Under the pieces are notes generated by a model. That model made no database searches. It was not told the origin of the DNA and worked only from the letters and a program-made list of their open reading frames with translations. A DNA stretch of 64,000 nucleotides, from NCBI GenBank assembly GCA_964550435.1, contig CAZJZI010000001.1:62001-126000 (forward strand). Reading direction: 5' to 3'. Both the position numbers and the translations under genes were made by a program. How positions within the stretch are numbered: position 1 is the stretch's first letter; each line of letters begins with the position of its first letter. Shown here piece by piece: positions 17,923 through 27,791 of this stretch. The stretch is from UBA11400 sp964550435 (GTDB lineage: Bacteria; Bacteroidota; Rhodothermia; Balneolales; HLUCCA01).

Positions 17923-18662
17923 AATCAAATCTGATTGTTCCGGAGTGGAATCTGACCGGTATAAAAGCTGGATTCTCTACAGCCATGGTCTTTGATGCTG
18001 AGAATCTAATTCGCGAAAAAGCTGATATGGGAATCAATACACTGACGGATTTGACCGTAACCGAATCCAATAGATCTGATTGTGTTACCAGAATCGGTCT
18101 AAATCCTGAAGAGCTTGCAATAGTACGCCAAGTCCATGGAACTGATGTTATAATTGCGAAAAGCCCGGGGATATTGGGCGAAGCTGATGGGTTGGTAACG
18201 AATGTAGAAGGGTTGGCAATTGGAATCCTGGTCGCTGATTGTGCAGCAGTATTGGTTTGTGATCCGGTTAACAGAATAATCGGTGCTTTTCATGCTGGAT
18301 GGCGTGGAGCGGTTGGGGGCATTGTTTTGAAAGGTATCCGTGTAATGCAGAGTTTAGGAGGTTCTGAATTCCACGTATGGATGAGTCCATGTATCGGGTT
18401 AAATGCCTTCGAGGTGGGCGATGAAGTAGCAGCTCAGTTTCCAACACAATTTGTGTATTCAGAAGGATTTGAAAAACCGCATATTGATCTAAAAGCATTT
18501 CTCATTCAGCAATTGCAAGATATTGGAATACATCGGGATCGGATTTTATCGGATTCTCGTTGTACATTCGAAGATTCCAATTTGTTTTCATACAGACGTC
18601 AGGGAAAAGAAAGTGGACGAATGATGGGAGTGATTGGGCTTGGCAAGATTTTTGATAATTAA
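17919..18662 (+). CDS. pgeF: Laccase-domain peptidoglycan-editing protein
   Basis: YfiH/PgeF family, a multicopper-like fold now linked to removing wrongly incorporated amino acids from peptidoglycan precursors; older annotation is polyphenol oxidase. Zinc/copper-site residues are visible: H73 (RQVHGTD), C108 (LVADCAAVLV) and H125 (GAFHAGWRGAVGG). The C-terminal motif DSRCTFEDSNLFSYRRQG is also typical. The 247-aa length is normal. Its ATG overlaps the aroE stop, and dxr starts 9 bases later. Confidence 0.9.
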   Translation: MKSNLIVPEWNLTGIKAGFSTAMVFDAENLIREKADMGINTLTDLTVTESNRSDCVTRIGLNPEELAIVRQVHGTDVIIAKSPGILGEADGLVTNVEGLAIGILVADCAAVLVCDPVNRIIGAFHAGWRGAVGGIVLKGIRVMQSLGGSEFHVWMSPCIGLNAFEVGDEVAAQFPTQFVYSEGFEKPHIDLKAFLIQQLQDIGIHRDRILSDSRCTFEDSNLFSYRRQGKESGRMMGVIGLGKIFDN

Positions 18663-18671
18663 TCGTTCAAT

Positions 18672-19838
18672 ATGACACAAGTCACAGAAAAAGTTCGGGT
18701 TATATTGCTGGGATCAACTGGATCAATTGGTACGCAGGCCTTAGATATTGCCCGTAGACATGCAAACAAAATTCAAATCGTCGGTCTTTCTTCTCATTCA
18801 AACTGGAAATTACTCAGAGACCAGGTCTATGAATTTGATCCAGACTTTGCAGTTTTGACAGATACTTCTGTTAAATCAGAATTTGAAAGTGTAGCAGCTT
18901 GTACTCATACCAAATTTTATTACGATATCGATGATTTACTCAAATTGATACGTGATACCCAGGCAGACATCGTGCTAAATAGTCTGGTGGGGTTTAGTGG
19001 ATTTCTTCCGACGTTAACAGCCCTGGAGTCAGGGAAAAGAGTAGCACTCGCAAACAAAGAGTCTTTGGTAGTGGGTGGAGAGTTGCTTCGAGAGTATTTA
19101 GAACCAATGTCACCGAAAGTGTTTCCTGTCGATTCAGAGCACTCGGCCATATTTCAGAGTATGGTGGGAGAACCTGTAAACAGAATTGAAAAACTTGTGA
19201 TAACTGCAAGTGGTGGACCATTCAGAACCTATTCTGCTTCTGATATGAATAGGGTGACAGTAGAATCGGCTTTGAAACATCCGAATTGGTCTATGGGTGC
19301 AAAAATTACTATTGATTCGGCGACAATGATGAACAAAGGCCTTGAAGTTATTGAAGCTAAATGGCTGTTTGACTTGCCATTAGATCGAATTCAGGCTGTT
19401 ATTCATCCCCAGAGTATTATTCATTCAATGGCAACGTTTGTAGATGGATCTACCAAAGCCCAATTAGGCGTTCCCGATATGCGGGTACCTATTCAATATG
19501 CCCTTTCATATCCTGATAGATGGACGTCTGATGTACCTAGAATCGACTGGGATTTGAGCCAACAATGGACATTTGAACCCGTTAATTTGGAGAAATTTCC
19601 CTGTTTTAACTTAGCCAGACAGGCTATTGAAGCCGGAGGAACAGCACCTGTTGTTTTAAACGCTTCGAATGAGATTGCTGTTGAACGGTTCTTGAACAAA
19701 GAAATTCCGTATATTGGTATTTCTAAAGTTGTATCTGAATGTCTTGATTCTATATCCATCGAAGAAAACATTTCCAGAGAATTAATTCTGGATATAGATC
19801 AAAAAACGCGAGATTTTGCAAAAAAAGTGAGAGTATAA
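18672..19838 (+). CDS. dxr: 1-deoxy-D-xylulose 5-phosphate reductoisomerase
   Basis: Second step of the MEP isoprenoid pathway, forming 2-C-methyl-D-erythritol 4-phosphate. The NADPH motif LGSTGSIGTQALDIAR is at about 13-28. Metal and substrate motifs are VDSEHSAIFQ near 155, ITASGGPFR, then HPNWSMGAKITIDSATMMNK near 205-224, and EVIEAKWLF. The 388-aa length is standard. It lies 4 bases before rseP. Confidence 0.97.
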   Translation: MTQVTEKVRVILLGSTGSIGTQALDIARRHANKIQIVGLSSHSNWKLLRDQVYEFDPDFAVLTDTSVKSEFESVAACTHTKFYYDIDDLLKLIRDTQADIVLNSLVGFSGFLPTLTALESGKRVALANKESLVVGGELLREYLEPMSPKVFPVDSEHSAIFQSMVGEPVNRIEKLVITASGGPFRTYSASDMNRVTVESALKHPNWSMGAKITIDSATMMNKGLEVIEAKWLFDLPLDRIQAVIHPQSIIHSMATFVDGSTKAQLGVPDMRVPIQYALSYPDRWTSDVPRIDWDLSQQWTFEPVNLEKFPCFNLARQAIEAGGTAPVVLNASNEIAVERFLNKEIPYIGISKVVSECLDSISIEENISRELILDIDQKTRDFAKKVRV

Positions 19839-19842
19839 TTAA

Positions 19843-21195
19843 ATGGAATCGATTTTGAGTTTCCTACAGACTGTAGGAATTTTTATTGGAGCATTATTCA
19901 TTCTGGTATTGGTCCACGAATTGGGACATTTTTTGGCTGCGAAGCTATTTAAAATGAGAGTGGAGAGATTTTCGATTGGATTTCCACCAAGACTGTTCGG
20001 TTTTAAAAAGGGTGATACCGACTACTGTATTTCCGCAACCCCACTTGGGGGATATGTGAAGATATCCGGTATGGTTGATGAGAGTATGGATACCGACTTT
20101 GTTGAAAGTGAACCACAGCCTTGGGAATATCGAAGCAAACCAGTATGGCAGCGGATTATAGTGATTTCAGCAGGAGTAATCTTCAATATGATTCTCGCGG
20201 TTCTCATTTATGCTACCATGTATTTTTCATATGGTGCCCAACACATCCCAGCTGATAAAGTGGGTGCCTTATACATTCCAGAGGTTTCTCTGGCACAGGA
20301 GCTTGGATTCCAAACCGGTGATAAGTTTGTTGGGGTCAATGGGTTCCGAGCAGAAAGCTATAAATTCGGAAATCTTATCCCAATCAGTGAAATCACAAAA
20401 AGTGAAGTTGTTTTTAATGTAGTTCGTAATGGTCAGTCCGTTGATATTACTGCTCCAGCTAATTTGCTCGATCTACTTAACGAGAATCCACAGTTGCTTT
20501 CCATTGAGTATGCATTGCCTTCTGAAATAAGCACTACAGCACCTGGATCACCCGCCGAGACAGCCGGAATTAAACCTGGCGACCGGATAGTTGCCATAGA
20601 CGATACTCCGGTTCAGTTCTGGACCCAGATGGCAGAAATGATTCGAGAATCAAAAGGTGAACTTGCATTGGAAATTCAACGAGGTGATTCAACACTTGCC
20701 ATAGCAGTTACACCAAATCCAGACACCAATACAATCGGAATAGCACCGGTTGATCCGATGGAATACTTTGGTGTAGAGTATGTGAAATACGGATTCTTTT
20801 CATCTATTGGACAAGGTATGGTAACTACCGTAGACAATACAGTAGGAATTGTACAAGGTTTAGGCAGATTGGTATCAGGTAGTATTTCAGTACGTGAAAA
20901 CCTCGGTGGACCTGTTGCTATTGCCGCTGTTACACGAGAAGCTACTGACAGAGGGGGATGGGTCGGATTTTGGATGTTCACGGCAATGTTATCGATCACA
21001 CTTGCAATTATGAATATTCTTCCTGTTCCAGTTTTGGATGGTGGGCATCTGGTATTTCTGATTTATGAAGGTATCACACGTCGTGAGCCTTCAGTGAAAG
21101 TAAGAATGGCACTTCAACAGTTCGGTATGATTTTGATTATCGGACTAATGATTTTTGTGACATTTAACGACATCATGCGATTTATTGGAGGATAA
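19843..21195 (+). CDS. rseP: Site-2 intramembrane metalloprotease RseP
   Basis: Inner-membrane zinc protease that cleaves anti-sigma factors or signal-peptide remnants. The HELGH zinc motif is at residues 25-29 inside the first transmembrane helix. The third ligand motif NILPVPVLDGGHL lies near the C-terminus. Between them are one degenerate and one clear PDZ-like domain (GSPAETAGIKPGDRIVAIDD). The 450-aa length is normal. dxr upstream and phospholipid genes downstream fit a common envelope cluster. Confidence 0.95.
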   Translation: MESILSFLQTVGIFIGALFILVLVHELGHFLAAKLFKMRVERFSIGFPPRLFGFKKGDTDYCISATPLGGYVKISGMVDESMDTDFVESEPQPWEYRSKPVWQRIIVISAGVIFNMILAVLIYATMYFSYGAQHIPADKVGALYIPEVSLAQELGFQTGDKFVGVNGFRAESYKFGNLIPISEITKSEVVFNVVRNGQSVDITAPANLLDLLNENPQLLSIEYALPSEISTTAPGSPAETAGIKPGDRIVAIDDTPVQFWTQMAEMIRESKGELALEIQRGDSTLAIAVTPNPDTNTIGIAPVDPMEYFGVEYVKYGFFSSIGQGMVTTVDNTVGIVQGLGRLVSGSISVRENLGGPVAIAAVTREATDRGGWVGFWMFTAMLSITLAIMNILPVPVLDGGHLVFLIYEGITRREPSVKVRMALQQFGMILIIGLMIFVTFNDIMRFIGG

Positions 21196-21200
21196 GAGTC

Positions 21201-21854
21201 GTGTTTGCACCCGATGGATATGGAGTAATTACAAAAGTCGTCGTTTTGGCGGCAATTTTGGCAGCAATTGGCTGGTACTTTGGTGGGATAATACTCGCAA
21301 TATGCTCGATTCTAGCCTTTTTTATCGTAGCATTTACATTATACTTCTTTAGGGATCCAGATAGAACTACTCCGGTTGGAGACCACTATTTCATTGCTCC
21401 AGCAGATGGCAAAGTTATCGAAATCAAGAAAGTGTTCGAGCCGAAGTATTTAAAATCAGAGGCTACTCAGGTGAGTATTTTTTTATCGCCTTTAGACGTT
21501 CACGTGAACCGAATTCCACTTTCAGGTACTATTGAATACGCTGAATACATCCCCGGTGAATATCTGGTAGCATGGCATGAAAAAGCTTCTGAATTGAACG
21601 AAAGATCTGAGTTTGGAGTCGTAAACCCTTCGGGAGCCAGAATGTTTTTCAGACAGATCACTGGATATGTTGCCAGACGTATTGTCTTTCACATTAAAAA
21701 AGGGGATGCAGTCGTTGCTGGTACCCGTTTTGGAATGATGAAATTTGGTTCCAGAATGGATCTTGTTTTTACAGATGATATATCGCTCAATGTGGAGGTC
21801 GGAGATATGGTTGTGGCTGGAGAAACCATAATGGGCGAGGTAAAGAAGCGCTAA
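21201..21854 (+). CDS. psd: Phosphatidylserine decarboxylase, short archaeal-type
   Basis: Decarboxylates phosphatidylserine to phosphatidylethanolamine using a self-generated pyruvoyl group. Two N-terminal helices (about 10-50) are followed by the catalytic domain. FFRDPDR and PLDVHVNRIPLSG are family motifs. Self-cleavage should occur at G183-S184 in KFGSRMDLVF, the short-form variant of the LGST site. The 217-aa length fits the short class. It has a GTG start 5 bases after rseP and pssA follows by one base. Confidence 0.94.
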   Translation: MFAPDGYGVITKVVVLAAILAAIGWYFGGIILAICSILAFFIVAFTLYFFRDPDRTTPVGDHYFIAPADGKVIEIKKVFEPKYLKSEATQVSIFLSPLDVHVNRIPLSGTIEYAEYIPGEYLVAWHEKASELNERSEFGVVNPSGARMFFRQITGYVARRIVFHIKKGDAVVAGTRFGMMKFGSRMDLVFTDDISLNVEVGDMVVAGETIMGEVKKR

Positions 21855-21855
21855 A

Positions 21856-22707
21856 ATGACACACAAATCCAGAAGAGTCAAGATTCGGGATCGCTATCAC
21901 GAGCGGGTCAAACCGCGATTTAGCAAACCAATTCCACGCGTTGTTGTTCCAAGCTTCTTTACGCTGATGAATTTGTTTTGTGGGTTCCTTGCCATTGTAC
22001 AGATTGCTGAGGGGCAGTTGCATAACGGAGCCTGGCTCATAGTGTTTGCAGGAGTTTTTGACGCGTTGGACGGATTTATGGCTCGTTTGACCAATTCACA
22101 TAGCACATTTGGAATCGAGTTAGATTCTCTGAGTGATGTGGTATCCTTTGGGGTAGCACCTGGATTTTTATTATACAACTTCTCATTGAACGGACTTCAG
22201 GCACCAGGTCTAATTCTTGCCGCATTACCTGCATTATGTGGGGCAATCAGACTCGCACGATTTAATATCGACGCAAAGATTGTAGAATCGGAAACCTTTA
22301 AAGGACTACCAATTCCAGTTCAAGCTATCATGATTGTAGGATTCTTCCTTACATTTAGCCGGAATATGGAAGTGTTTGATGTATTGGAATACGGAGTCAA
22401 CAATGTGGTTATTCCAATGGTACTTCTGTTATCACTCTTGATGGTCAGTACTGTTCCTTTTGACAAAATACCTCGTTTTAGACGTGGTCAAATGCGTCGC
22501 CAACGCAAAACTATCTTCATTTTTCTTGGTTATGCTGCAATAATCGCGTTGCTCCAGGAATGGGGCTTGATCATCGCATTTTCGATTTTCATCCTGAAGG
22601 GATTAATCATGTATTTGGGCCGCTTCTGGAAGGAGATCATGTCAGAAGAGAATTCCGTTGCTGATATTGATGAACACTCATCCGACACACCTCAGAAAAC
22701 TGGTTGA
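21856..22707 (+). CDS. pssA: CDP-diacylglycerol-serine O-phosphatidyltransferase
   Basis: Makes phosphatidylserine, the substrate of the enzyme encoded immediately upstream. The CDP-alcohol phosphotransferase signature has its metal-binding residues at D69, D72, R77, G86, D90 and D94 (DALDGFMARLTNS and then FGIELDSLSDVV). About seven hydrophobic segments are present. The basic N-terminus and acidic tail are not conserved. It is last in the plus-strand run, convergent with a thioredoxin-like gene. Confidence 0.95.
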   Translation: MTHKSRRVKIRDRYHERVKPRFSKPIPRVVVPSFFTLMNLFCGFLAIVQIAEGQLHNGAWLIVFAGVFDALDGFMARLTNSHSTFGIELDSLSDVVSFGVAPGFLLYNFSLNGLQAPGLILAALPALCGAIRLARFNIDAKIVESETFKGLPIPVQAIMIVGFFLTFSRNMEVFDVLEYGVNNVVIPMVLLLSLLMVSTVPFDKIPRFRRGQMRRQRKTIFIFLGYAAIIALLQEWGLIIAFSIFILKGLIMYLGRFWKEIMSEENSVADIDEHSSDTPQKTG

Positions 22708-22735
22708 GAATTCTTGAAATTTGCCCGATTCAGCT

Positions 22736-23230
22736 CTATCTGTCCACGACAAATTCGTGGAATTCCGTGCGTTTGTAAGCTTCTTCTCCAATGTAAACTA
22801 ACATGTTCTGAAAATCATTAACGGGCATGTATCCGTTAATCTGTAAAATTAGTTCACCTTCACTATCAATGAACAGAATTGTAGGGTAAGAACGTACACC
22901 TAATTCTCTCGCGAAATCGATTTTAGACATAGATTCGCCATTAAATGAAATCAGGTCTTCAGATTCTCCATTAATTCTGACAGAATGATAGAATGAATCC
23001 ATGTTCATTCTGACTGTAGTATCCGGATAAACATCCGAATCCAATTTTTTACAGAATTCACACCAATCTGTGTATACATTCACAAGTATTTTTTTTCCAT
23101 CCTCTGCGGCATTTTGCTGAGCCTCTTCCAAGGTTATCCAATCGATTTCATTTACTGATTGTGGACCAGAAGCGCATCCCCAAAAGAGGACGATTGACGT
23201 CAGGATTATATTTCGTAGTGTGTAGATCAT
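22736..23230 (-). CDS. Thioredoxin-like lipoprotein
   Basis: A 164-aa exported protein with a signal helix and a possible lipidation cysteine at C19 (LFWGC). The thioredoxin fold has the active-site motif WCEFCKK (C57, C60) and the cis-proline region SYPTILFIDSEG. Proteins of this type are periplasmic thiol-disulfide reductases; the client is unknown. It lies in the same orientation as, and 98 bases beyond, the surface-protein locus. Upstream, TAAATTTG (23255-23248) could be a -7 element, but no matching TTG box is in place. Confidence 0.85.
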   Translation of the reverse strand: MIYTLRNIILTSIVLFWGCASGPQSVNEIDWITLEEAQQNAAEDGKKILVNVYTDWCEFCKKLDSDVYPDTTVRMNMDSFYHSVRINGESEDLISFNGESMSKIDFARELGVRSYPTILFIDSEGELILQINGYMPVNDFQNMLVYIGEEAYKRTEFHEFVVDR

Positions 23231-23328
23231 CTGAGTAGGTGTTGACTCAAATTTAGCACTTTGACACCACGAATCCGGTGACGATTAATAAGTTTTACGC
23301 TTTTTAAAAAGTGGAAGAGAAATCGTGA

Positions 23329-24285
23329 TTAAAGCCTGTAAGTGATTCCCAGAGAGTGAGTGACACCAAAGCCTGTTTCAAATGGAACATAGGCGTAATC
23401 AAAACGGAAACTTCCTTGTTCGATGCCTAATCCGGTGCTGAATCGCCGTTTTGTCTTACCTGTCCGTATGCCACCACGAAGTGATATGAGGTCTGAAACG
23501 ATAACTTCGACGCCAGTACTGATCCAGGGATCGGTTATTGCTGTTGCACCGTCTGATGAACCTTCATCATTAAGTGGAACGGTAAAATCGGCAGAAAAAG
23601 CAGCTGTTAATGGAATTTCGGACGAACCGACAGTTGATAATTGTAAAACTCTTGACCAAACACCCGTTCGCCACATCGTTGGAAGTGGAGATCGTTCGTC
23701 TACAAGTATTTCCATTTCACCATTATTTAAAAGTGAAGACCCGATTCTAAGTCTGTTATCGAGTAAACTTGCGGTTACTCCACCACTGATTGCGTATCCG
23801 GTCGCCCAAAGATTATAAAGTTCTTCGTACAGATACATGCCTGTAACTCCAACCGAAATAGGACCAAAACTCCTGGCAAAAGAACCCGCAAAAGCATAAT
23901 AACTTACATCAAATTGTCCAGATGGGGAACCCGGGACCTGTCGTGCCTCGATATCATTTATGGCAGATGTCAACACTCCAACACTGAACACACCGTATCT
24001 ACTTGGACTATGAACGGAAAAATAGGTATTGCCTGAGGTTTCAAGCCAAAAAGTGTGGCTTGCCGAGGCAGAGAGACTGGAAATTTGGGCATTGTTTGCC
24101 GGATTCATAAAGATTGCTGCTCCCGCAGTACTTTGGGCGGTCACCGCTTCTGACAGTGACAGTGTGACCGGATCGGGTCCGATTCCAAGTAACTGGAATC
24201 CCCCTGACTGTGAAAAAGCCTGCTTGGGTAGCCCGGAAACAGCCATAATGGCTACCAGAGAAAATATCCTTAGGTATGTATTCAT
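23329..24285 (-). CDS. PorV/PorQ-family outer-membrane protein (second copy)
   Basis: A 318-aa beta-barrel with a signal peptide ending near residue 25. The sequence after it (LGIGPDPVTLSLSEAVTAQS, then AGAAIFMNPANNAQ) is the opening pattern of PorV/PorQ proteins, which carry type IX secretion cargo or attach it at the outer membrane. The strand-rich remainder ends GVTHSLGITYRL. Its start shares a base with the upstream stop. Family-level call only: it could be a PorQ-like accessory rather than a true type IX component. Confidence 0.75.
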   Translation of the reverse strand: MNTYLRIFSLVAIMAVSGLPKQAFSQSGGFQLLGIGPDPVTLSLSEAVTAQSTAGAAIFMNPANNAQISSLSASASHTFWLETSGNTYFSVHSPSRYGVFSVGVLTSAINDIEARQVPGSPSGQFDVSYYAFAGSFARSFGPISVGVTGMYLYEELYNLWATGYAISGGVTASLLDNRLRIGSSLLNNGEMEILVDERSPLPTMWRTGVWSRVLQLSTVGSSEIPLTAAFSADFTVPLNDEGSSDGATAITDPWISTGVEVIVSDLISLRGGIRTGKTKRRFSTGLGIEQGSFRFDYAYVPFETGFGVTHSLGITYRL

Positions 24286-25340
24286 CAGTTAGTATTGTTT
24301 ACATGAAGACGGATGGAGAATAAATGCATCCATGAAATCCCATTTGGTTCACGCATGATGGCATAATCAATTTCCGGTGAATATAATTCAAATGGCAACT
24401 TAATGGTAAACCCACCACTGAACCGTTGAGATATGCCTATAGCTTCAATATCACCAGACTGCCATCCTGCACGTAAATCGATACGCTCATGTGCTTCCCA
24501 TTGAACTCCTAATCGTACAATTTGCGTAGCGATACTCTTGTCACTGACTTGCACCCTTTTAACTGGTCTGCCTTGGTCAACTAATGTGAACCTTTCGAAC
24601 ACTTGATTGGATGTGATTCTACGTTCTGCCTCAGCATAAACTACCAAATCAATCACAGAAACGATGCGTTCGTAGCCAACTTTGATCCGTGTCGGAAGTT
24701 TGTCTGTGGTCTGAATCGACCCGGCAGTGTTGTACAAATCCTGTGTGTCCCAGGTGAATTCACTCAATAGGTCCTGTACTGTGAATCCGATGGATGAATT
24801 TTCATTGATGATGTATCTGAATCCAATATCAGCGCCAAAGGCAGTCGGAGCCGGTATATCGGGATTGTAACGAGCGTTTAAGAATCTGGCGGTTAGTCCA
24901 AGTGCCAGTTTAGGATTTAACTGCAATCCGAAAGTGGCAGCAATTTGTAGATCATGTGTACTGAAATCACCGGTTGGGTAGCCACTGGGACTTCTTCCAT
25001 CAAAATCTTGTACACCTGAATACACAGTAGATATGTGCAAACCTGCATTCGGGGGTAGCGGAAAACTGACCGATAATGATGCAAGATTACGGTCAAAGGA
25101 CATCACTGCAGTACTCATATCAATTTGATTGAAAGTCGACTGAGCTGCGAGGGCAGGATTATACTGGGGATAGATTCCTAGTCTACTTCCAGCAGAATAT
25201 GCATTGCCAATGCCTAAAATTCGTGCATTTGATCCAATTCGATGATATGACATAGCACCTCCACCGGATTGTGCCAGGGATAATCCCGGAATTGTTAACA
25301 ATCCACCGATCAATAGTAATGTGTATAGGAGTCTTTTCAT
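24285..25340 (-). CDS. PorV/PorQ-family outer-membrane protein (first copy)
   Basis: A 351-aa barrel protein with a cleavable signal peptide (ending LSLAQ). The opening SNARILGIGNAYSAGSRLGI and YNPALAAQSTFNQIDMS is the PorV/UPF0164-like start, and the body is FadL-like beta-strand sequence. It is a sister of the next gene; both are encoded with a secreted repeat protein. It overlaps the upstream gene by one base (TAATG) and the downstream one by one base, so the genes are probably translated together. Confidence 0.78.
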   Translation of the reverse strand: MKRLLYTLLLIGGLLTIPGLSLAQSGGGAMSYHRIGSNARILGIGNAYSAGSRLGIYPQYNPALAAQSTFNQIDMSTAVMSFDRNLASLSVSFPLPPNAGLHISTVYSGVQDFDGRSPSGYPTGDFSTHDLQIAATFGLQLNPKLALGLTARFLNARYNPDIPAPTAFGADIGFRYIINENSSIGFTVQDLLSEFTWDTQDLYNTAGSIQTTDKLPTRIKVGYERIVSVIDLVVYAEAERRITSNQVFERFTLVDQGRPVKRVQVSDKSIATQIVRLGVQWEAHERIDLRAGWQSGDIEAIGISQRFSGGFTIKLPFELYSPEIDYAIMREPNGISWMHLFSIRLHVNNTN

Positions 25341-26953
25341 TAGTCTAAGATCAAAAATTTACCATTGATTCGTTCACTGCCAATTTTAATGGTATAAAAA
25401 ACCGGGCCATTAGGAATTCGGTTACCCTGTGAACCTAATCCATCCCAAGCCATTTCATAAACACCTGGCTGACCAACTGTTACATCCGGTAAACGGATAA
25501 TTCGATCCATGCCGAAATCCATGAGTTCAATAGTGGCAGTCCCTGTGGATGAAGTTTTGAATCGTATGCGAACAATTCCATCCTGTGTCCTGCTGAAGGG
25601 ACTTGGATATGCATATGTATCCGTTTCGGTGTCTTCTGATTGATATATATTGCCTCCACTTGTTGGAAAGTCTACGCGAGTAATCTCCCATGTTTGTCCG
25701 TTATCGGCTGTAGAAATTAGTCCGTCAGAAGTTCCAATCCAGACACGTTCTGTGGTCTTGGCTGCAGTCTGAAAGCTTGCGGATTCTTTTATGAATGAGT
25801 TTGCTGACCGAATTTGTGATTGCTTGATCCATGTTGAACCGTTATCAGGACTTATGAATAATCCATTTCTACCGGCAGCAAAGATGTATTCTCCGTTGAA
25901 GGTGACATCCAGAATATCTTCGTTAACCAAGTGTTGCTCAAATGTGAGTCCATGATTGGATGTTGCTACCAATCCCTGACGCTCACCCTGAAATGTTATC
26001 CAGTTTGTCATCCAGACTTTGTTATCGTATGGATTTTGTCGAATCCGAATGATCCAGTTACCGAGCATCCCGTTGATACCACCTTCGGCACGTATGTGTC
26101 TCCATCGTATACTGTCTGCAGACGCTGTCAGTGCATTATCAGAGATATTCAATCCACCCGCAGTTCCGGCCCAAACATTGCATTCGTTATCAATCATAAC
26201 ACTGAATCCAAGAAAATTCGTCCAACCATTGGGATAACGTTGTCCCATCTGAGTGTTAGCATTAGGTGTTCGGGGATTAAACTCAAAATCGTAAGTACCT
26301 TCAGGCGTTAGTTCATCAAGTTCGAATGGGGGAAGTAGTATACGTTCCCATGTTGAGCCGAAGTTCATTGATCTTCGAATACCCAGCGCCCATGCTGATG
26401 TGAACAGTGTTTGGCCACGAAAAGCGACATTGTAGGGTGGGGCTTGTTGGGGAACAACAATAGCTAACGCCGGAATGTCCTGTCCACCATATCTGATACT
26501 GGTGTCTTCAACATTATCGAGAGGAGGGTCAACGAAATTCCATGTGTCTCCGCCATCAGTTGATAAGTAGAATCCCATCATTGTCTGAACTGAATTATCT
26601 CCATCTTCAGTGATATACCCTAGTCCGACCATGACGGTATCGGGTGACAAAGCAACGGAGTAGAGTCTTCCACGACCGCGGGCCACAGAATCCGTATCGG
26701 CGATGTACCAGTCGAAGCTATTCCCGATGTTTCTGGTCAATTGTGGACCTACCCAAAGTGTATCACCAATAGCTCCGATGTTAGAAATTGAATTTTGGGA
26801 AAAAATAAATGTACGTTCAGGTAACGGTCCGGCATTTTGTGCAAAGAGTTGACTGGGGAATGCGGTAGCTGTGACCATCAGAATAAGTAGACAAATTCGA
26901 TGTACCTTGATGGATTTAATCATAAAATTCAGTTGCTTGATACTCATTATCAT
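25340..26953 (-). CDS. Secreted beta-propeller repeat protein with T9SS-like C-terminal domain
   Basis: After a signal sequence (ending LFAQ near residue 39) the 537-aa protein contains several BNR/Asp-box style repeats (STDGGDTWNF, SPDNGSTWIK, TADNGQTWEI), which suggest a beta-propeller. The last 90 residues start with AYPSPFSR and contain YEMAWDGLGSQGNRIPNGP and FYTIKIG. This is the FlgD-like/type IX sorting-domain pattern, so export and surface attachment are likely. The ATG overlaps the upstream stop (ATGA), which supports this start. Confidence 0.75.
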   Translation of the reverse strand: MIMSIKQLNFMIKSIKVHRICLLILMVTATAFPSQLFAQNAGPLPERTFIFSQNSISNIGAIGDTLWVGPQLTRNIGNSFDWYIADTDSVARGRGRLYSVALSPDTVMVGLGYITEDGDNSVQTMMGFYLSTDGGDTWNFVDPPLDNVEDTSIRYGGQDIPALAIVVPQQAPPYNVAFRGQTLFTSAWALGIRRSMNFGSTWERILLPPFELDELTPEGTYDFEFNPRTPNANTQMGQRYPNGWTNFLGFSVMIDNECNVWAGTAGGLNISDNALTASADSIRWRHIRAEGGINGMLGNWIIRIRQNPYDNKVWMTNWITFQGERQGLVATSNHGLTFEQHLVNEDILDVTFNGEYIFAAGRNGLFISPDNGSTWIKQSQIRSANSFIKESASFQTAAKTTERVWIGTSDGLISTADNGQTWEITRVDFPTSGGNIYQSEDTETDTYAYPSPFSRTQDGIVRIRFKTSSTGTATIELMDFGMDRIIRLPDVTVGQPGVYEMAWDGLGSQGNRIPNGPVFYTIKIGSERINGKFLILD

Positions 26954-27774
26954 TGAATTACCATTTGGGTTTGAACGGTATCGGAGCTTGCTCCCTGAGT
27001 GTCCAAAGCATAGTAGAATAATTGATATACATCCGGATTATTGGAAGATCCGATATTGAAGGCCCTGGTAAATATGCTGTCAGCAGCTATTGCATCACCA
27101 GAATTTGAATTTCCAACGTTACCGTCGTCAAAAAGGCGGAACGGGGATCCGGACAAAAGATTGTTTTGTTGATCACGGATGTCAACAAAAACCCGATCGA
27201 TAAGTGCTTGTCCGTCGGGATGAGTTACTTTAGCTTGTAGTGCGAACGGAGTAGTTCCACTGGAAGGAATCCGGACTGTATCGGGATTGCTGGTCGCAAG
27301 AATCTCGGGCACACCTAATGCGAATCCACGAACCTTTATAGTGGCTTGAGCAGAGTTTGAGGTAAGCTGATCTGCCGTTGTGACATACAGATACAATCGA
27401 TAATCATTGAAATCGGTAGTATTACTTGGAATAGTGATCGTCTGCTCGAATGAGGTTGTAGTCTGTATAGGTAAGTTTCTGAATGCGACCGGTTGGGAAT
27501 CAGATGCACGGATCAATTCCATATTCAGTACAGATGCAACCGGGTTTTGAACATTAACCACTACATTCCCGTTTACTGCAATAACAACCACTGAGTCTTT
27601 AACGCCGTCGGATGGTGTGAAATTGATCTGCGTAGGAGTTACATAGAGCTGGGAGATAATAAATGGTTCAGAGACTTCAGATGAGGATGGATTATCCTCT
27701 CCACAGCCGTAGATGAACAGTGCAAAAATCAAAATGCTAAAAAATAGAGCTTTATACTCTGGGATGAACTTCAT
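26950..27774 (-). CDS. Secreted lipoprotein with immunoglobulin-like repeats, function unknown
   Basis: The ATG at 27774 gives a 274-aa protein with signal peptide and lipidation cysteine C24 (FIYGCGEDN); a TTG three codons upstream is less likely. The mature part is beta-rich and low in charge. It has recurring segments such as SSGTTPFALQAKVTHPDGQA and DRVFVDIRDQQN, reminiscent of bacterial Ig-like or choice-of-anchor domains. It is first of the four-gene surface locus and overlaps the next gene by 4 bases. I do not recognise the family. Confidence 0.7.
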   Translation of the reverse strand: MKFIPEYKALFFSILIFALFIYGCGEDNPSSSEVSEPFIISQLYVTPTQINFTPSDGVKDSVVVIAVNGNVVVNVQNPVASVLNMELIRASDSQPVAFRNLPIQTTTSFEQTITIPSNTTDFNDYRLYLYVTTADQLTSNSAQATIKVRGFALGVPEILATSNPDTVRIPSSGTTPFALQAKVTHPDGQALIDRVFVDIRDQQNNLLSGSPFRLFDDGNVGNSNSGDAIAADSIFTRAFNIGSSNNPDVYQLFYYALDTQGASSDTVQTQMVIQ

Positions 27775-27791
27775 GTATAACAAGAACTAAG

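Noticed and set aside
22744..22760. Hairpin CCACGA/TCGTGG near the end of the thioredoxin-like gene as a terminator
   Set aside because: It lies inside the coding sequence and no T-run follows on either strand.
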